The notes under the pieces: generated by a model
What the model saw: the letters and a program-made list of their open reading frames with translations, nothing else
Told to the model about the DNA's origin: nothing
The model's database searches: none
Program-made: the position numbers and the translations under genes
Shown here: positions 1 through 13,740 of the stretch, piece by piece
Layout: every line of letters starts with the position of its first letter
How positions within the stretch are numbered: position 1 is the stretch's first letter
Origin: Pegea sp. RAD2-039
Taxonomy: Eukaryota > Chordata > Thaliacea > Salpida > Salpidae
DNA length: 64,000 nucleotides
Direction of reading: 5' to 3'
Assembly: GCA_034620365.1 (NCBI GenBank)
Contig: JAQGEQ010000314.1
Coordinates: 62,001 to 126,000 of the forward strand

Positions 1-215
1 CAAGTCAATGAGCTTATCTTACAAACAAATCTTATGTTTGGTGGTTGAAGGTGCTGAAGACTCGCTTGCTTCTAGCACCTTGACTTGTAAAAACTTCTCG
101 ACCAACACCAAGTCAATAATAACTTTTCTTACAAACAAATCTTGTGTTTAGTGGTTGAAGGTGCTGGGGACAAGTCTGCTTCTAGAAGACACATCAAGTT
201 TTAGTGGTAGCTTTA
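1..215. repeat. ~108-bp tandem repeat, left end of window
   Basis: Two successive copies of a unit beginning CAAGTCAAT, at 1 and at 109, each containing TTACAAACAAATCTTGTGTTT and a GTGGTTGAAGGTGCTG core. The second copy fades near 215. The same unit in reverse complement is present at 63785-64000. The array runs off the left edge, so its full length is unknown. It looks like a dispersed satellite-type repeat and has no coding signature. Confidence 0.85.
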
Positions 216-465
216 TGCTCCTAAAAATTTTTAAAACAAAATTTTATAGTTTTTATTTCATCAAATGAATAATTAAATTCAGAACAAAAATGATTTATTT
301 CAAATTAAAACAAAAAGAAGGGCAAACCTAGTATTATGACTCTTTAAAATAATCCTCAAATTATTACAACTTTGTGAAACAGAATTTAACTCATAAAGTT
401 TAAAAGTACAAAAATATAAGTACAGATTTCAAACTAAATGACGTCATCTACACTCGTGACGTCAG

Positions 466-570
466 AGAAGTAGGAAGCTTGTAGATGGCAAATTGAAGAA
501 AATCATAAAGTCTGTTTTAGGCGACAACGACCCATGCTCAAGACCCGTTATCGAAGAAGAAGTCCTTTAG
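466..570 (+). CDS. possible terminal coding exon, unknown protein
   Basis: A TGACGTCAG acceptor-like site at 457-465 is followed by 34 open codons ending in TAG. The predicted tail is basic and then acidic (RSRKLVDGKLKKIIKSVLG, later EEEVL). The codons use more G+C than the flanking DNA. The site that would act as acceptor is itself a copy of the TGACGTCA palindrome that fills the PASK introns. No upstream exon is visible between 215 and 465, so the rest of the gene would lie left of the window. I do not recognise the protein. It could be a chance open stretch. Confidence 0.25.
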   Translation, partial: RSRKLVDGKLKKIIKSVLGDNDPCSRPVIEEEVL

Positions 571-612
571 AAGTTATAATAAAGCAAAATTAAAATAAAA
601 GTTTCTATATTT

Positions 613-1758
613 CTTAAGCATAATTATCGATTTATAATTTGATAATAATAATAGCTGAGTGCTTAGACTGAGTTGTTAGGCCATTCTTGGTGTAGTCCAG
701 AAAAGTTTGTAGAATTTCTTCTTCAAAGTTAGTTTGTCTTTTCTTCTTCATTTGTCTGCGGAGTAGAGAGCGCTATTCGGAGCGATCCGCTGCAATATCT
801 TCCCAGTTGCTGGTGTTGATGTTGAGCGATTTCATATCGCGCTTGCAAGTATCTTTAAAGCGAAGACAAGGGTAGCTGATGTTGCGTTTATCTTTTGATA
901 GTTCCTCATACAACAGATTCCATTTTTAATCTCTAATTATCAATATAATCGTTTATTTATGACACTAATGATTTAGAAGTTCTAAAAAAGCGATCATAAT
1001 ATTTTTAACGATTTTAAATAGAATCGCCGATAATTATTCAAACTAACAGATTATTAAACGAAACTTTTTCTTCTGCATCAAGTTTACGAACAAAACACGT
1101 AACAACAAAAAGCAGAAACAAACAGGTGTTAAACAGTGTGAAAGAATTAAAAGGAAAATAATTGTGGTTATGAACAGAACCCAAGAGACGGTGTTTGCAG
1201 CCTAATATTACTACATTTAATGTTTTTATTGTTAAAATTAATGCAAGACTTCAAGATTTTCTAATAAATAAATTGTATTTCTTAAGCTGAAAATAAACAT
1301 TTACAATTATGATTAAATAAGTTTTTGTGTAATATATAAATACAATAATAAATAATTTTTGGTGTTATTGGCAATTTATCTGACAACAGACCCGAGCCAG
1401 AGAAGCGTTTCCTTGGTTACCATGTACCTTGTTGGGGTGCCTTGGGACTCTCTTGTTTGAGATTTTTTGCTGCCAAAGACAACTAATTGAAAATAAAATC
1501 CCAAAGAAGTTGGGACACATCCTTGTTTGACTACTTTTTTGATGGTGAAGAGCTTCTATCAGCTGTTGACTTAGCATTTGTGTGAAATGATTGTTAAAGA
1601 GGCTAAGTGGTCATGACTTCGAGACCAGACCTTCCCTACTGACAAAGTCAAAAGCTTTAGTAAGGGTCATGAAGGTGACCTTTTTTTTCAAAGATCATAA
1701 AATCATGTCGATAGTCGAACGTTTTGAAACCGTATTGTGACTCGGATTCTTCTAAATG
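613..1758 (-). mobile_element. LINE-A: 5'-truncated non-LTR retrotransposon with 3' end
   Basis: Reading the minus strand, reverse-transcriptase fragments (1758 to 1375) are followed by a non-coding stretch and a coding tail at about 640-900. The tail peptide (LRFKDTCKRDMKSL, then NWEDIAADRSE) matches the well-known C-terminal tail of LINE polyproteins found across animals. In the tail the Trp after DRSE is a TAG stop, so the copy is dead. The 613-1370 part is nearly identical to a plus-strand copy at 34240-35014. Both share the 3' boundary at CTTAAGCATAATTATCG. A common 3' end with different 5' ends is the usual result of target-primed reverse transcription. Confidence 0.8.
1375..1758 (-). 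pseudogene. reverse transcriptase fragment of LINE-A (decayed)
   Basis: On the minus strand the frames give PESQYGF, then LTKAFDFVSREGLVS (the RT motif that normally reads DLTKAFDxVxREGLW), then VKQGCVPTSLGFYFQ (normally KQGCVLAPTLFxxxF). These three blocks occur in the right order for a non-LTR reverse transcriptase but in different frames and with stops. No YADD block is visible, because the copy jumps to the 3' end of the element. It is non-functional. Confidence 0.7.
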
Positions 1759-1776
1759 TAGGCAGGCAGGAAAACT

Positions 1777-2909
1777 AGCACCCTAAACCACCTCACCACC
1801 CTAAACCACCTCAGCACACTAAACCACCTCAGCACCCAAAACCACCTCAGCACCCTAAACCACCTCAGCACCCTAAACCTCCTCAGCATCCTAAACCACC
1901 TCAGCACCCTAAACCACCTCAGCACCCTAATCCACCTCACCACCCTAAACCACCTCAGCATCCTAAACCACCTCAGCACCCTAAACCTCCTCACCATCCT
2001 AAACCTCCTCAGCACCCTAAACCACCTCAGCACCCTAAACCACCTCAGCACCCTAAACCACCTCACCACCCTAAACCTCCTCACCACCCTAAACCACCTC
2101 AGCACCCTAAACCTCCTCAGCATCCTAAACCACCTCAGCACCCTAAACCACCTCAGCACCCTAAACCACCTCAGCATCCTAAACCACCTCACCACCCTAA
2201 ACCACCTCAGCACCCTAAACCACCTCACCACCCTAAACCACCTCAGCATCCTAAACCACCTCACCACCCTAAACCACCTCAGCACCCTAAACCACTTCAG
2301 CACCCTAAACCACCTCAGCACACCCTAAACCACCTCACCACCCTAAACCACCTCACCACCCTAAACCACCTCACCACCCTAAACCACCTCAGCATCCTAA
2401 ACCACTTCAGCACCCTAAACCACCTCAGCACACTAAACCACCTCAGCACCCTAAACCACCTCACCACCCTAATCCACCTCACCACCCTAAACCACCTCAC
2501 CACCCTAAACCACCTCAGCATCCTAAACCACCTCAGCACCCTAAACCACCTCAGCACCCTAAACCTCCTCAGCATCCTAAACCACCTCAGCACCCTAAAC
2601 CACCTCACCACCCTAAACCACCTCACCACCCTAAACCACCTCAGCATCCTAAACCACTTCAGCACCCTAAACCACCTCAGCACACTAAACCACCTCAGCA
2701 CCCTAAACCACCTCACCACCCTAATCCACCTCACCACCCTAAACCACCTCACCACCCTAAACCACCTCAGCATCCTAAACCACCTCAGCACCCTAAACCA
2801 CCTCAGCACCCTAAACCTCCTCAGCATCCTAAACCACCTCAGCACCCTAAACCACCTCACCACCCTAAACCACCTCACCACCCTAAACCACCTCACCACC
2901 CTAAACCTC
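1777..2909. repeat. 18-bp minisatellite (about 63 units) with a 252-bp higher-order repeat
   Basis: The unit is CACCCTAAACCACCTCAG with point variants (CATCC, CTCAC, CTTCAG, TAATCC). Because 18 is a multiple of three, the minus strand stays open through the array as a meaningless Arg/Trp/Phe/Leu repeat; I do not treat this as a gene. A block of 14 units is duplicated: the variant AGCATCCTAAACCACTTC occurs at 2391 and again at 2643, exactly 252 bp apart, with the same order of variants around it. Each unit carries CCCTAAA, but the rest of the unit is not telomeric. Confidence 0.95.
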
Positions 2910-2989
2910 GTCAGAATTTTGTTTTTTTACGAAATCTTTGAAATGAAAATTTTTATTTTCTACAAAAAAGCAATTTTCAAAATCGCTGA

Positions 2990-6230
<3,241 letters not shown>

Positions 6231-6302
6231 TTCTGGAGTTTGTATAAACAAAAATCTGGAAAGGATAAAAATCTGTTTTGTAAATTACAGAAATAAATTA
6301 AT

Positions 6303-6358
6303 AAACTATGACGTAATATAGATGACGTAATATAGATGACGTAATATAGATGACGTAG
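6303..6358. repeat. short tandem repeat upstream of PASK
   Basis: Three and a half copies of a 16-17-bp unit GATGACGTAATATA(GA) just 5' of the PASK start. The unit contains TGACGTAA, a one-base variant of the TGACGTCA palindrome. It may be part of the PASK promoter, but that is inference from position only. Confidence 0.7.
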
Positions 6359-6429
6359 CAAAATATACTGCAGTCAAAGAAAAATGATTTACTGCAAGAA
6401 AACACAAAGCAAAAGAGACAGCAGTTTAA

Positions 6430-6750
6430 GTTTGTATATCAATGTGTTTGTATATCAGTGTGTTTGTATATCAGTGTGTTTGTATATCAATGTGTTTGTA
6501 TATCAATGTGTTTGTCTATCAATGTGTTTGTATATAGGTTTGTATATCAATGTGTTTGTATATCAATGTGTTTGTCTATCAATGTGTTTGTATATCAATG
6601 TGTTTGTATATCAATGTGTTTGTATATCAATGTGTTTGTTTATCAGTGTGTTTGTAGATCAGTGTGTTTGTAGATCAATGTGTTTGTATACCAATGTGTT
6701 TGTCTATCAATGTGTTTGTTTATCAGTGTGTTTGTATATAGGTTTGTATA
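6430..6750. repeat. 16-bp minisatellite, about 20 units
   Basis: The unit is TGTTTGTATATCAATG with variants (GTCTATC, GTTTATC, GTAGATC, CAGTG for CAATG). Two places (near 6535 and 6735) have a shortened unit with TATATAGG. The plus strand is open in several frames only because of the repeat. It lies between the PASK 5' end and the 3' end of the mucin gene. Confidence 0.92.
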
Positions 6751-6923
6751 GATAAGACATTTATGAATTTAGAGATGGATTTCTTTTCTGAATTAATTTT
6801 TTACTACAACAGTATCACGACTATAAGACTAAGAAAATCAATTTAACTAATATGAATTATTATAATATACAAAATACAACATATCAAATTATTTAACTAA
6901 TTTCAATCAGTTCATAATAACAA

Positions 6924-7502
6924 TTATATAACATTATAATCTGGTTTCTTTCTGTAGTACCTACAGCCAACTAAAACAATAATTACAATCCCAGATCCTA
7001 ATATAATCCCGCCAATAAAACTAGCACTATCAAACCCTCCAAAATATGATTTAGGGGTAGGTGTAGTTGCAGTAGCTTCAGTTGTGGGTTCTGTGGTGGT
7101 AGTATTTCCATTTGTAGCTGGACCCTGGGTTGTAGCTGGACCCTGGGTTGTAGCTGAACCCTGGGTTGTAGCTGGACCCTGGGTTGTAACTGGACCCTGG
7201 GTTGTATTTGAAGCCTGGGTTGTATTTGAAGCCTGGGTTGTAGTTGAAGCCTGGGTTGTAACTGGACCCTGGGTTGTAGTTGGATCCTGGGTTGTAGTTG
7301 AAGCCTGGGTTGTATTTGAAGCCTGGGTTGTAACTGGACCCTGGGTTGTAGTTGAAGCCTGGGTTGTAGTTGAATTCATTGTATCTGAAACTTCAGTAAA
7401 CGCATCACCATCTGCAACATTTTTTAAATCGTCTGCTAGAGTTTCCAGACAGATAGTCAAGACACAGAAAGCAAAAAGTATCTTTAAAATTTTCATCTTC
7501 AC
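6924..7502 (-). CDS. CD164/MUC24-like sialomucin, type I membrane protein
   Basis: Intronless, 192 residues. A signal peptide (MKMKILKILFAFCVLTICL) leads to a Thr/Gln/Ala/Pro mucin domain (about residues 45-135) of six-residue repeats TTQASN, TTQGPV and TTQGPA, dense in potential O-glycosylation sites. A single membrane span follows (FIGGIILGSGIVIIVLVG), then a short basic tail RYYRKKPDYNVI. The juxtamembrane FDSASFIGGI is the hallmark of the CD164 family (FDxxSFIGGI in animals). The C-terminal YNVI fits the YxxO lysosome/endosome sorting signal that ends CD164 (YHTL). The role is probably adhesion or lysosomal membrane, by family. The repeats are encoded by an 18-bp DNA repeat at about 7125-7370, so length is likely polymorphic. 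Confidence 0.85.
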   Translation of the reverse strand: MKMKILKILFAFCVLTICLETLADDLKNVADGDAFTEVSDTMNSTTTQASTTTQGPVTTQASNTTQASTTTQDPTTTQGPVTTQASTTTQASNTTQASNTTQGPVTTQGPATTQGSATTQGPATTQGPATNGNTTTTEPTTEATATTPTPKSYFGGFDSASFIGGIILGSGIVIIVLVGCRYYRKKPDYNVI

Positions 7503-7542
7503 TATAAGTATAAATAATTTAATTATTCATTTTTATATCTAA

Positions 7543-9928
7543 ATTTAGTTTTATTATTTGTATAAATTAATATTTAAAATAATTATTACAAAAGTTTGTT
7601 TATAAACGAAATAGTGAAAAATATTTAAAAAATCAAAATTTAATTTAAACAAAAGAAAACTTGAAGAGAATCAAAAAGTATTTTAAAAATAATAAAAATT
7701 AGAAACCAGAAGTAAATATAAACAGCAAAATTTACAAATTGAATTAAATTAATAAAAATATTTTTTCCTAATATCAGAAAAAGTTTTGTAAAAATAAAAT
7801 TGTTTCATTTTCAGTATTTTAAATCAAATTAATATTTAAGAATAATTAAGTAATAATATATAAAATCATGAAATAATAATATTTTCACAACTTTAAAACT
7901 AAAATAGGTAAGTAACCATTAAAATAAAAAACAAGAAAACTTTTAGTTTAAATTTCAATTTTTATTTTCATCTGCTAAATATTTTTAAGTAACTTAATTA
8001 CTTTTTTATAAAAAGAACAAAACAAAGATATAGAAATAATTATTTTATTCCATAATGTTTGGATACATAGGATAAGACGTAGCAAGTGTTTACAAGCAAC
8101 TTTTTTAAAGTTAAAAATAGTTGCGCCATACAACAAATTTAAGTAAAAACTACTTATAAATGCCTAACAACTGTTTTTGAAAATAAATTAATTACACAAA
8201 GTGTAAAGAAAATTGTTTTTTCATTTTTTTAAGTTTGATAAAACTCTAAAATTTTGTAAACTCTATTCATTCTAGTGAGCTGTTACTAAATCCAACAAAA
8301 ATAAATTTAGAACAAAAAATACAGGATAAAAAATTTAAACAATCCATAGATAATTTAAGAAAATAAAATTGTTTAAATTAGCAGACAAAATAGATCTAAA
8401 ATGACGTAAAAATGTTGATTAATAAACTAAAGAGACTTGTTTAAATCTTAAATAAAACGAAATAGTTCAATCAACAAACAAAAACTTATTGTTTAAAAAA
8501 AATGATTTTTGTTAGTAAAAGCAACAACGTCGTCATTAAAATATAGATTTAAAATATTTTTGTCAGCTAACATTTTCAGAAATCTGTGATTACAGCTCAA
8601 AGATAAAATCTGCTTAAATATTTACATCTCATTATATCCTTGTGCAAAGCCTGAAACGGAAGATTTTTCGGAAACTCCTATAAAGCATATAAGCTTCTGA
8701 AGTATATTAAGTTAAGTGGAATATTAAGTGGATATAAACTATTCTTAAAACTCTTCACTTGATAATCACTTGTTTGGTCTAAATTATGATCTACAGTAAA
8801 AGGTATTATAAAAACCAATATTCAGCTAAAATTACCAAACATTTTTTTATAATCTTGTGTTTAATAGTCTTAGAAATGCATAATTATATAAAGCTCTTAG
8901 CCTTATCGGTACCTCTTAAATAAACTACTGTTTAATTTAAAACAAATAAGGTAGTTTAATATAGCAAAAGATAATAATTTTATATATGTGCTGCAAATTT
9001 AACAATGTATATACATTAGAAATAACTTTACATTCGTTTTTTTCTGATACAATTTTTATTTATTGGATGATGTTTAAGCACAATACTTTTATTTAAAAAA
9101 TTTGATATATTTAAATTTGTAGAAAATATTCAAATAAATTAATTTCTAAATATTTTGTTAAATATTTATAGTTAACTAAATATTTAGTCTCCGCGATAGG
9201 CGCTTTTAGCAACCTTAGCAACTTGCAAGCCTTAAATATTTGTGGTTTTAAATATAAAAATTAAAAACAGTTTTATTATCTAAAACGTTTATTGTTTAAA
9301 TTTAGAAAATTCAATCTATAATTTCTACACATTTAATGTTTTTTTTTTATTTCTTATGTGATGATTTCTATGAAAATTTTTCTGATTTGTTCATTAGTGT
9401 TTTAATTTCTATTTATATTAATAACGTAATACTCTATATTTGTCAAATAAGGAAAAATTTTTCTAATAAATGTCTTTTTTAATAATTATTATTTTTAGTT
9501 TTAACTTTTTATGAAGTTAGCTTTCCTTCTAAATGACATTTAAATTATTAATTATTTTACTTTCGAATAATTTCTAACTATGTATTATATATAAATCATA
9601 TATAATAAATAAATTTATAAATATTAAATAAATAATAATGCTATTTATAGATGTTTATATATATTTCTATATTATAGTTATTATATAAATTTATATATAT
9701 ATGTTGTGTATTATCAGAATTGTTTTTATTATGATTATAAAAAGTTTAATTAAGCAATATATTTCTTATCGTCTTTATTTATAGCATTATATAAGTATAT
9801 AAAAAAATTAATTAAGGTTATAAATACAAATAGTTTATATATTTTTTACCGAATTTGTTGAAAATAATTAAATTATTTTATAAAATATTTTATCCAAACC
9901 AACTCTTGGTTTGATGATTTTTTTACAG
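7543..9928. other. AT-rich intergenic region
   Basis: About 2.4 kb of very AT-rich DNA with homopolymer runs between the mucin and TMEM138. I find no exon with protein-like content, no RNA gene and no repeat array. A TTTTTTACAG immediately before the TMEM138 start (9919-9928) suggests a 5' untranslated exon or trans-splice acceptor, so part of this stretch may be a TMEM138 5' intron. Confidence 0.5.
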
Positions 9929-10584
9929 ATGCAACCTTTGAATTTTGCTTTAATTTTAACTTTACAATTAACTTTAATAATTTATGATGTGATTATTAAC
10001 TTACTAATTGATTATCTGAACCCTCCAAATGTAGTTCAGCTTGTTCTTTTCATGTAAGTTCTATTATTTAATTCGATGTTGTCATTATTCATGTAATTTT
10101 TCTACAGAATTCAAGATATATCTTTAGTTTTTCAAATAATTGTTTTATTTCTGGAGCTTTTTAACACCTCTACTTTCCAAGCTGGTTTTGTCGGACAAAT
10201 TCTTAATAATTTTAAGTTTACATTATTTGTCACAATATTTTATTTACTTTTATGCATTTCATTACATGCATGGACATTAAAACTCAGGTAAGAAATTTTT
10301 AAATCATAAATTAATCAATATAACAAATGTTTAAACAAATTACTGTTTTTTTTGTTTTTAAATATAATTATTTATTTTTTAGTTTTATTAAAAACATTGT
10401 TTGCAGATGGGAAGATATTAGGTATTTTGTTTGGGGAAACCCCGGATTTTATGTCTTTTATGTTCTTCAAAGAATCTGGGCTACAATGTATTACTACTGC
10501 TACAAAAGAACTTCATTAAAATTAGGGGATTCCCGGTTTTATGAACCTTCTAAACTGATTACTTCTAGATTAAATCCATCTTAG
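9929..10584 (+). CDS. TMEM138: TMEM138, ciliary transmembrane protein
   Basis: A small four-span membrane protein needed for ciliogenesis and ciliary-membrane trafficking; human mutations cause Joubert syndrome. Three exons (9929-10053, 10108-10287, 10407-10584) give 160 residues, against 162 in human. Conserved blocks: QLVLFIIQDISLVFQI, FNTSTFQAGFVGQIL, ISLHAWTLKLRW, FVLQRI-type segment YVLQRIWATMYYYCYKRTS, and LGDSRFYEPS. Both introns are short (54 and 119 nt) with canonical GTAAG donors. The start ATG directly follows an acceptor-like TTTTTTACAG. The vertebrate neighbour TMEM216 is not present here. Its presence is evidence that the organism builds complex cilia. Confidence 0.93.
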
Positions 10585-10829
10585 CTTTTTTGTGCTGCAA
10601 CCTTTTATCACTGTGATCTTTTCCAATTATTTTTCTAACTCTGTAGAAACTAGAAAATAAAATTTATAAAAATGACGTCATTTTAAAATTGAAAATTAAA
10701 GTAAATGATTTTCAGTCATTCTCTATGAGCTAATTGATACCAAGTTTTATTTTAAATTTTTGATAATAGATTTTAAGTTATTTAAAAAATAATCTTTTTA
10801 AATTACTCTATAAGACATCAATACTATTT

Positions 10830-13355
10830 ACTCCAGGTTTACTAACATCGTTAAAGAATCAATCGAAAAATTCATACCTTTCTATAGAGCCAACAAAACC
10901 CACATTTGCCTAAAAATTTAAAGAATTTACAGCATTTAAAAAACCTCCTTTACAAACAAACTAAAACAGACCCTTTCATCAAATCTCTGTACAAAGATCT
11001 TTGCATAGTTTACAAGAAATTTATTTCTAATTTCTATTTGGGAAGAGAAAGTGCAATCTTATTTTAACCTTGCAAGAAAACGTTTTTTTATTTCATAAAC
11101 CGCAAGCTAAAGGCGAGATCTCAAATGCCTCCCTTACTTGATAACAGCGACCAGCTTGTGATGGAACCAGAAAATAAAGCTGAGTTGCTAAACAATCAAT
11201 TTAATAGTGTTTTTATAACCGATGATGGCAATACTCTTTCTCTCTCCTACTCTGACATTCTTACAAATGTCTCTGAGATTGTAGATCTTGACATAACAGT
11301 CAATATGGGGTTTAAGGCTATTTCTTCTTTAAAATCATCGGTTTCCAACACCACACATCAGATCCCAGCTTTGTTTTTAAGAACAAAAACTAATTCCTTT
11401 TTATCACTCTGAGGCGAGAAAGAGTTCCACAAATTTGAAAGAAAACTACTACTATTCATAAAAAGGGTTCACTGCACTTAACTACAGACCAGTAACAGAC
11501 CTTAACTCTGACTTTGGTTATCTAAAGGACATATCATTCACAACCATCTAATATCTGATGTCCAGCATGGCTTTGTGAAACGGAGATCTTCCCTGACTCA
11601 ACATCTCACTTTTCTTAATGAGCTTACAGCCCATTATGAAAGTAACACTCCTTGTGACATCATGCATCTCGATTTTGCTAAAGCGTTTGATTCTGTCCCA
11701 CACACTAAGCTCGTTACTGTATTGAAAAACTTAAAAATCAACAGCTTTATCTTACAGTGGATTGAAGATTACTTATTAGGTAGAACCCAACAAACTCGTG
11801 TAGAAATATCTTTATCTACTTCTAGTCAAATCACTAGTGGTGTTCCTCAGGGTTCTGTTCTGGGTCCCCTTCTCTTTTTAATTTTCATCAAAGACCTCAT
11901 CAGAAGATTAGTAGCAGTAGATGATGTCAGAGTGTTTGTGTATGCAGATGATACCAAGCTATTATCTTGTAAAACTTCAAACTGCACTACACACTGTAGA
12001 AAACTGGTCTACAAATTGGCAGCTCAGAATCCAGCCCACAAAGTCTGAACTTATAACTTTTTCTCGTAAACCAGCTGTAAATTGCTTGAACCAATACTCC
12101 ATCGATAAATTTTTTATTCAACGAGTATCTTCGGTCCTAGACCTTGGCATTACTCTATCATCTGACTTTAAATGGCGCAATTATGTTTCCAAAATCTTTG
12201 AAAAATCAATCAACCTTGTCTTCCTTATTATAAAGACCTTTAATTCTAAGGATCCATGCTTTTTTATCAATCTTTTCAAATTGTACGTACGTCCAATTCT
12301 TGAATACAATGTTAGTGCATGGATGCCATATTAAGTTGATGATATCAAAAAATCGAATCTGTTCAGGCCACATTTACGAGATTAGTATGTAGGAAGAGTG
12401 TTTGTGTATGCAGATGATACCAAGCTATTATCTTGTAAAACTTCAAACTGCACTACACACTGTAGAAAACTGGTCTACGAATTGGCAGCTCAGAATCCAG
12501 CCCACAAAGTCTGAACTTATAACTTTTCTCGTAAACCAACTGCAATTTCCTTGAACCAATACTCTATCAATAGATTTATTATTCAACGAGTATCTTCGGT
12601 CCTAGACCTTAGCATTACTCTATCATCTGACTTTAAATGGCGCAATTATGTTTCCAAAATCTTTGAAAAGTCAATCAACCTTGTCTTCCTTATTATAAAG
12701 ACCTTTAATTCTAAGGATCCATGCTTTTTTATCAATCTTTTCAAATTGTACGTACATCCAATTCTTGAATACAATGTTAGTGCATGGATGCCATATCAAG
12801 TTAGTGATATCAAAAAAATCGAATCTGTTCAGGCAACATTTACAAGATTAGTATGTAGGAAACTTAATATTAAATATGATAGTTATAAACATGGTCTCAG
12901 CTTCTTAAATTTAGATACTTTGGAAATTCGACGGATTATATACGACTTAATTCGTATTTTTAAAATTATCCACAATTTAATTGAAATTCAGTTTGATGAT
13001 TTTTTTTCCATTAGTCCTTCCCTCAAGTTATATCAGCTCAGACGACACACATTACATCTTAATAAGCCTAAATCACCTAGTACATTGGTCAGAGCGTATT
13101 TTTTCTCATACCGTACATTTAATACATGGAATCAGCTGCCATCAGACATTGTCAGGTCAGAATCACTCGCGTTGTTCAAGATGAAGTTATAATATTGTCA
13201 AAATTGCCATCTATAAATTGTATTTCTCTTTTTTAAATATTATTATAATTCTATGCAATTGTCCTGTTATATGTTTAGAGGGCTATACTCATGTTAGCTA
13301 GAGGGGCTCTTTTTAGATACCCTCCTTCACGTTTATTCTAATAAATATATAAATG
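10830..13355 (+). mobile_element. LINE-B: CR1/L2/jockey-like non-LTR retrotransposon, decayed
   Basis: The longest copy of a second LINE family. The 5' part is degraded but recognisable (SQMPPLLDNSDQLVMEPENK, ELLNNQFNSVF). The RT core at 11575-12040 has HLDFAKAFDSVPHTKL, SGVPQGSVLGPLLF and VFVYADDTKLL, in the order expected for the catalytic palm. A C-terminal thumb-like segment (DFKWRNYVSKI, LYVHPILEYNVSAWMPYQVS) ends near 13190. It is followed by a 3' UTR ending in the conserved TACCCTCCTTC.CGTTTATT and an (A/T)-rich AATAAATATATAAAT tail. Frameshifts and stops (11412, 12334 and others) plus an internal duplication show it is inactive. No endonuclease is visible; the element is 5'-truncated. 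Confidence 0.88.
11929..12860 (+). repeat. 466-bp direct tandem duplication inside LINE-B
   Basis: The segment starting AGAGTGTTTGTGTATGCAG occurs at 11929 and again at 12395, joined head to tail at ATTAGTATGTAGGA. It covers the YADD box through the thumb. The copies differ by scattered substitutions, one single-base deletion (TTTTTCTCG against TTTTCTCG) and a stop (ATATTAAGTTGATG against ATATCAAGTTAGTG). The duplication therefore predates much of the decay. Confidence 0.9.
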
Positions 13356-13740
13356 TTATCACAAACAAGAACACAGAAAATTATTCAATGGTCTGACTAG
13401 TAAAAATTTCAAGGCAAGAAAAAATCATTTTCAAGCTATATTCTAATGATTTTGTAACTCATCTTAAATTTCATTTCATTTTAAAAAGTTTGAATTTTTT
13501 AAAATTGAGCTTTTGCCGTACGCTGGCCGTCAATATAAGTAAGAAGTTTTAATGTAAATAATAAATTCTAACTTTTGATGTTATTTAAGCTTAAAAAGTA
13601 AAGGAACTAATGATTCTAAAAGTACTTTTTCAGCCAGAATAGGCCTTAACGAGAATTGACCATAAGTTCCCGGCAATTTATTTTCAAAACAACAGAAATT
13701 ATTAAACAATTTTTATTTAAATATTATATTTTTTATTAAA

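Noticed and set aside
1752..2899. Two long minus-strand open frames of Arg/Trp/Phe/Leu repeats
   Set aside because: They are simple translations of an 18-bp minisatellite; period divisible by three keeps every frame open, and there is no start context, signal or non-repetitive part.
1777..2909. CCCTAAA repeats as an interstitial telomere
   Set aside because: The motif occurs once per 18-bp unit separated by unrelated CCACCTCAG, not as a head-to-tail heptamer, and the animal telomere is normally TTAGGG.
6384..6755. Plus-strand open frame rich in Cys/Val/Tyr
   Set aside because: Translation of the 16-bp minisatellite only.
7084..7542. Plus-strand open frame opposite the mucin gene
   Set aside because: It mirrors the 18-bp coding repeat; the minus strand has signal peptide, TM span and family-specific tail.
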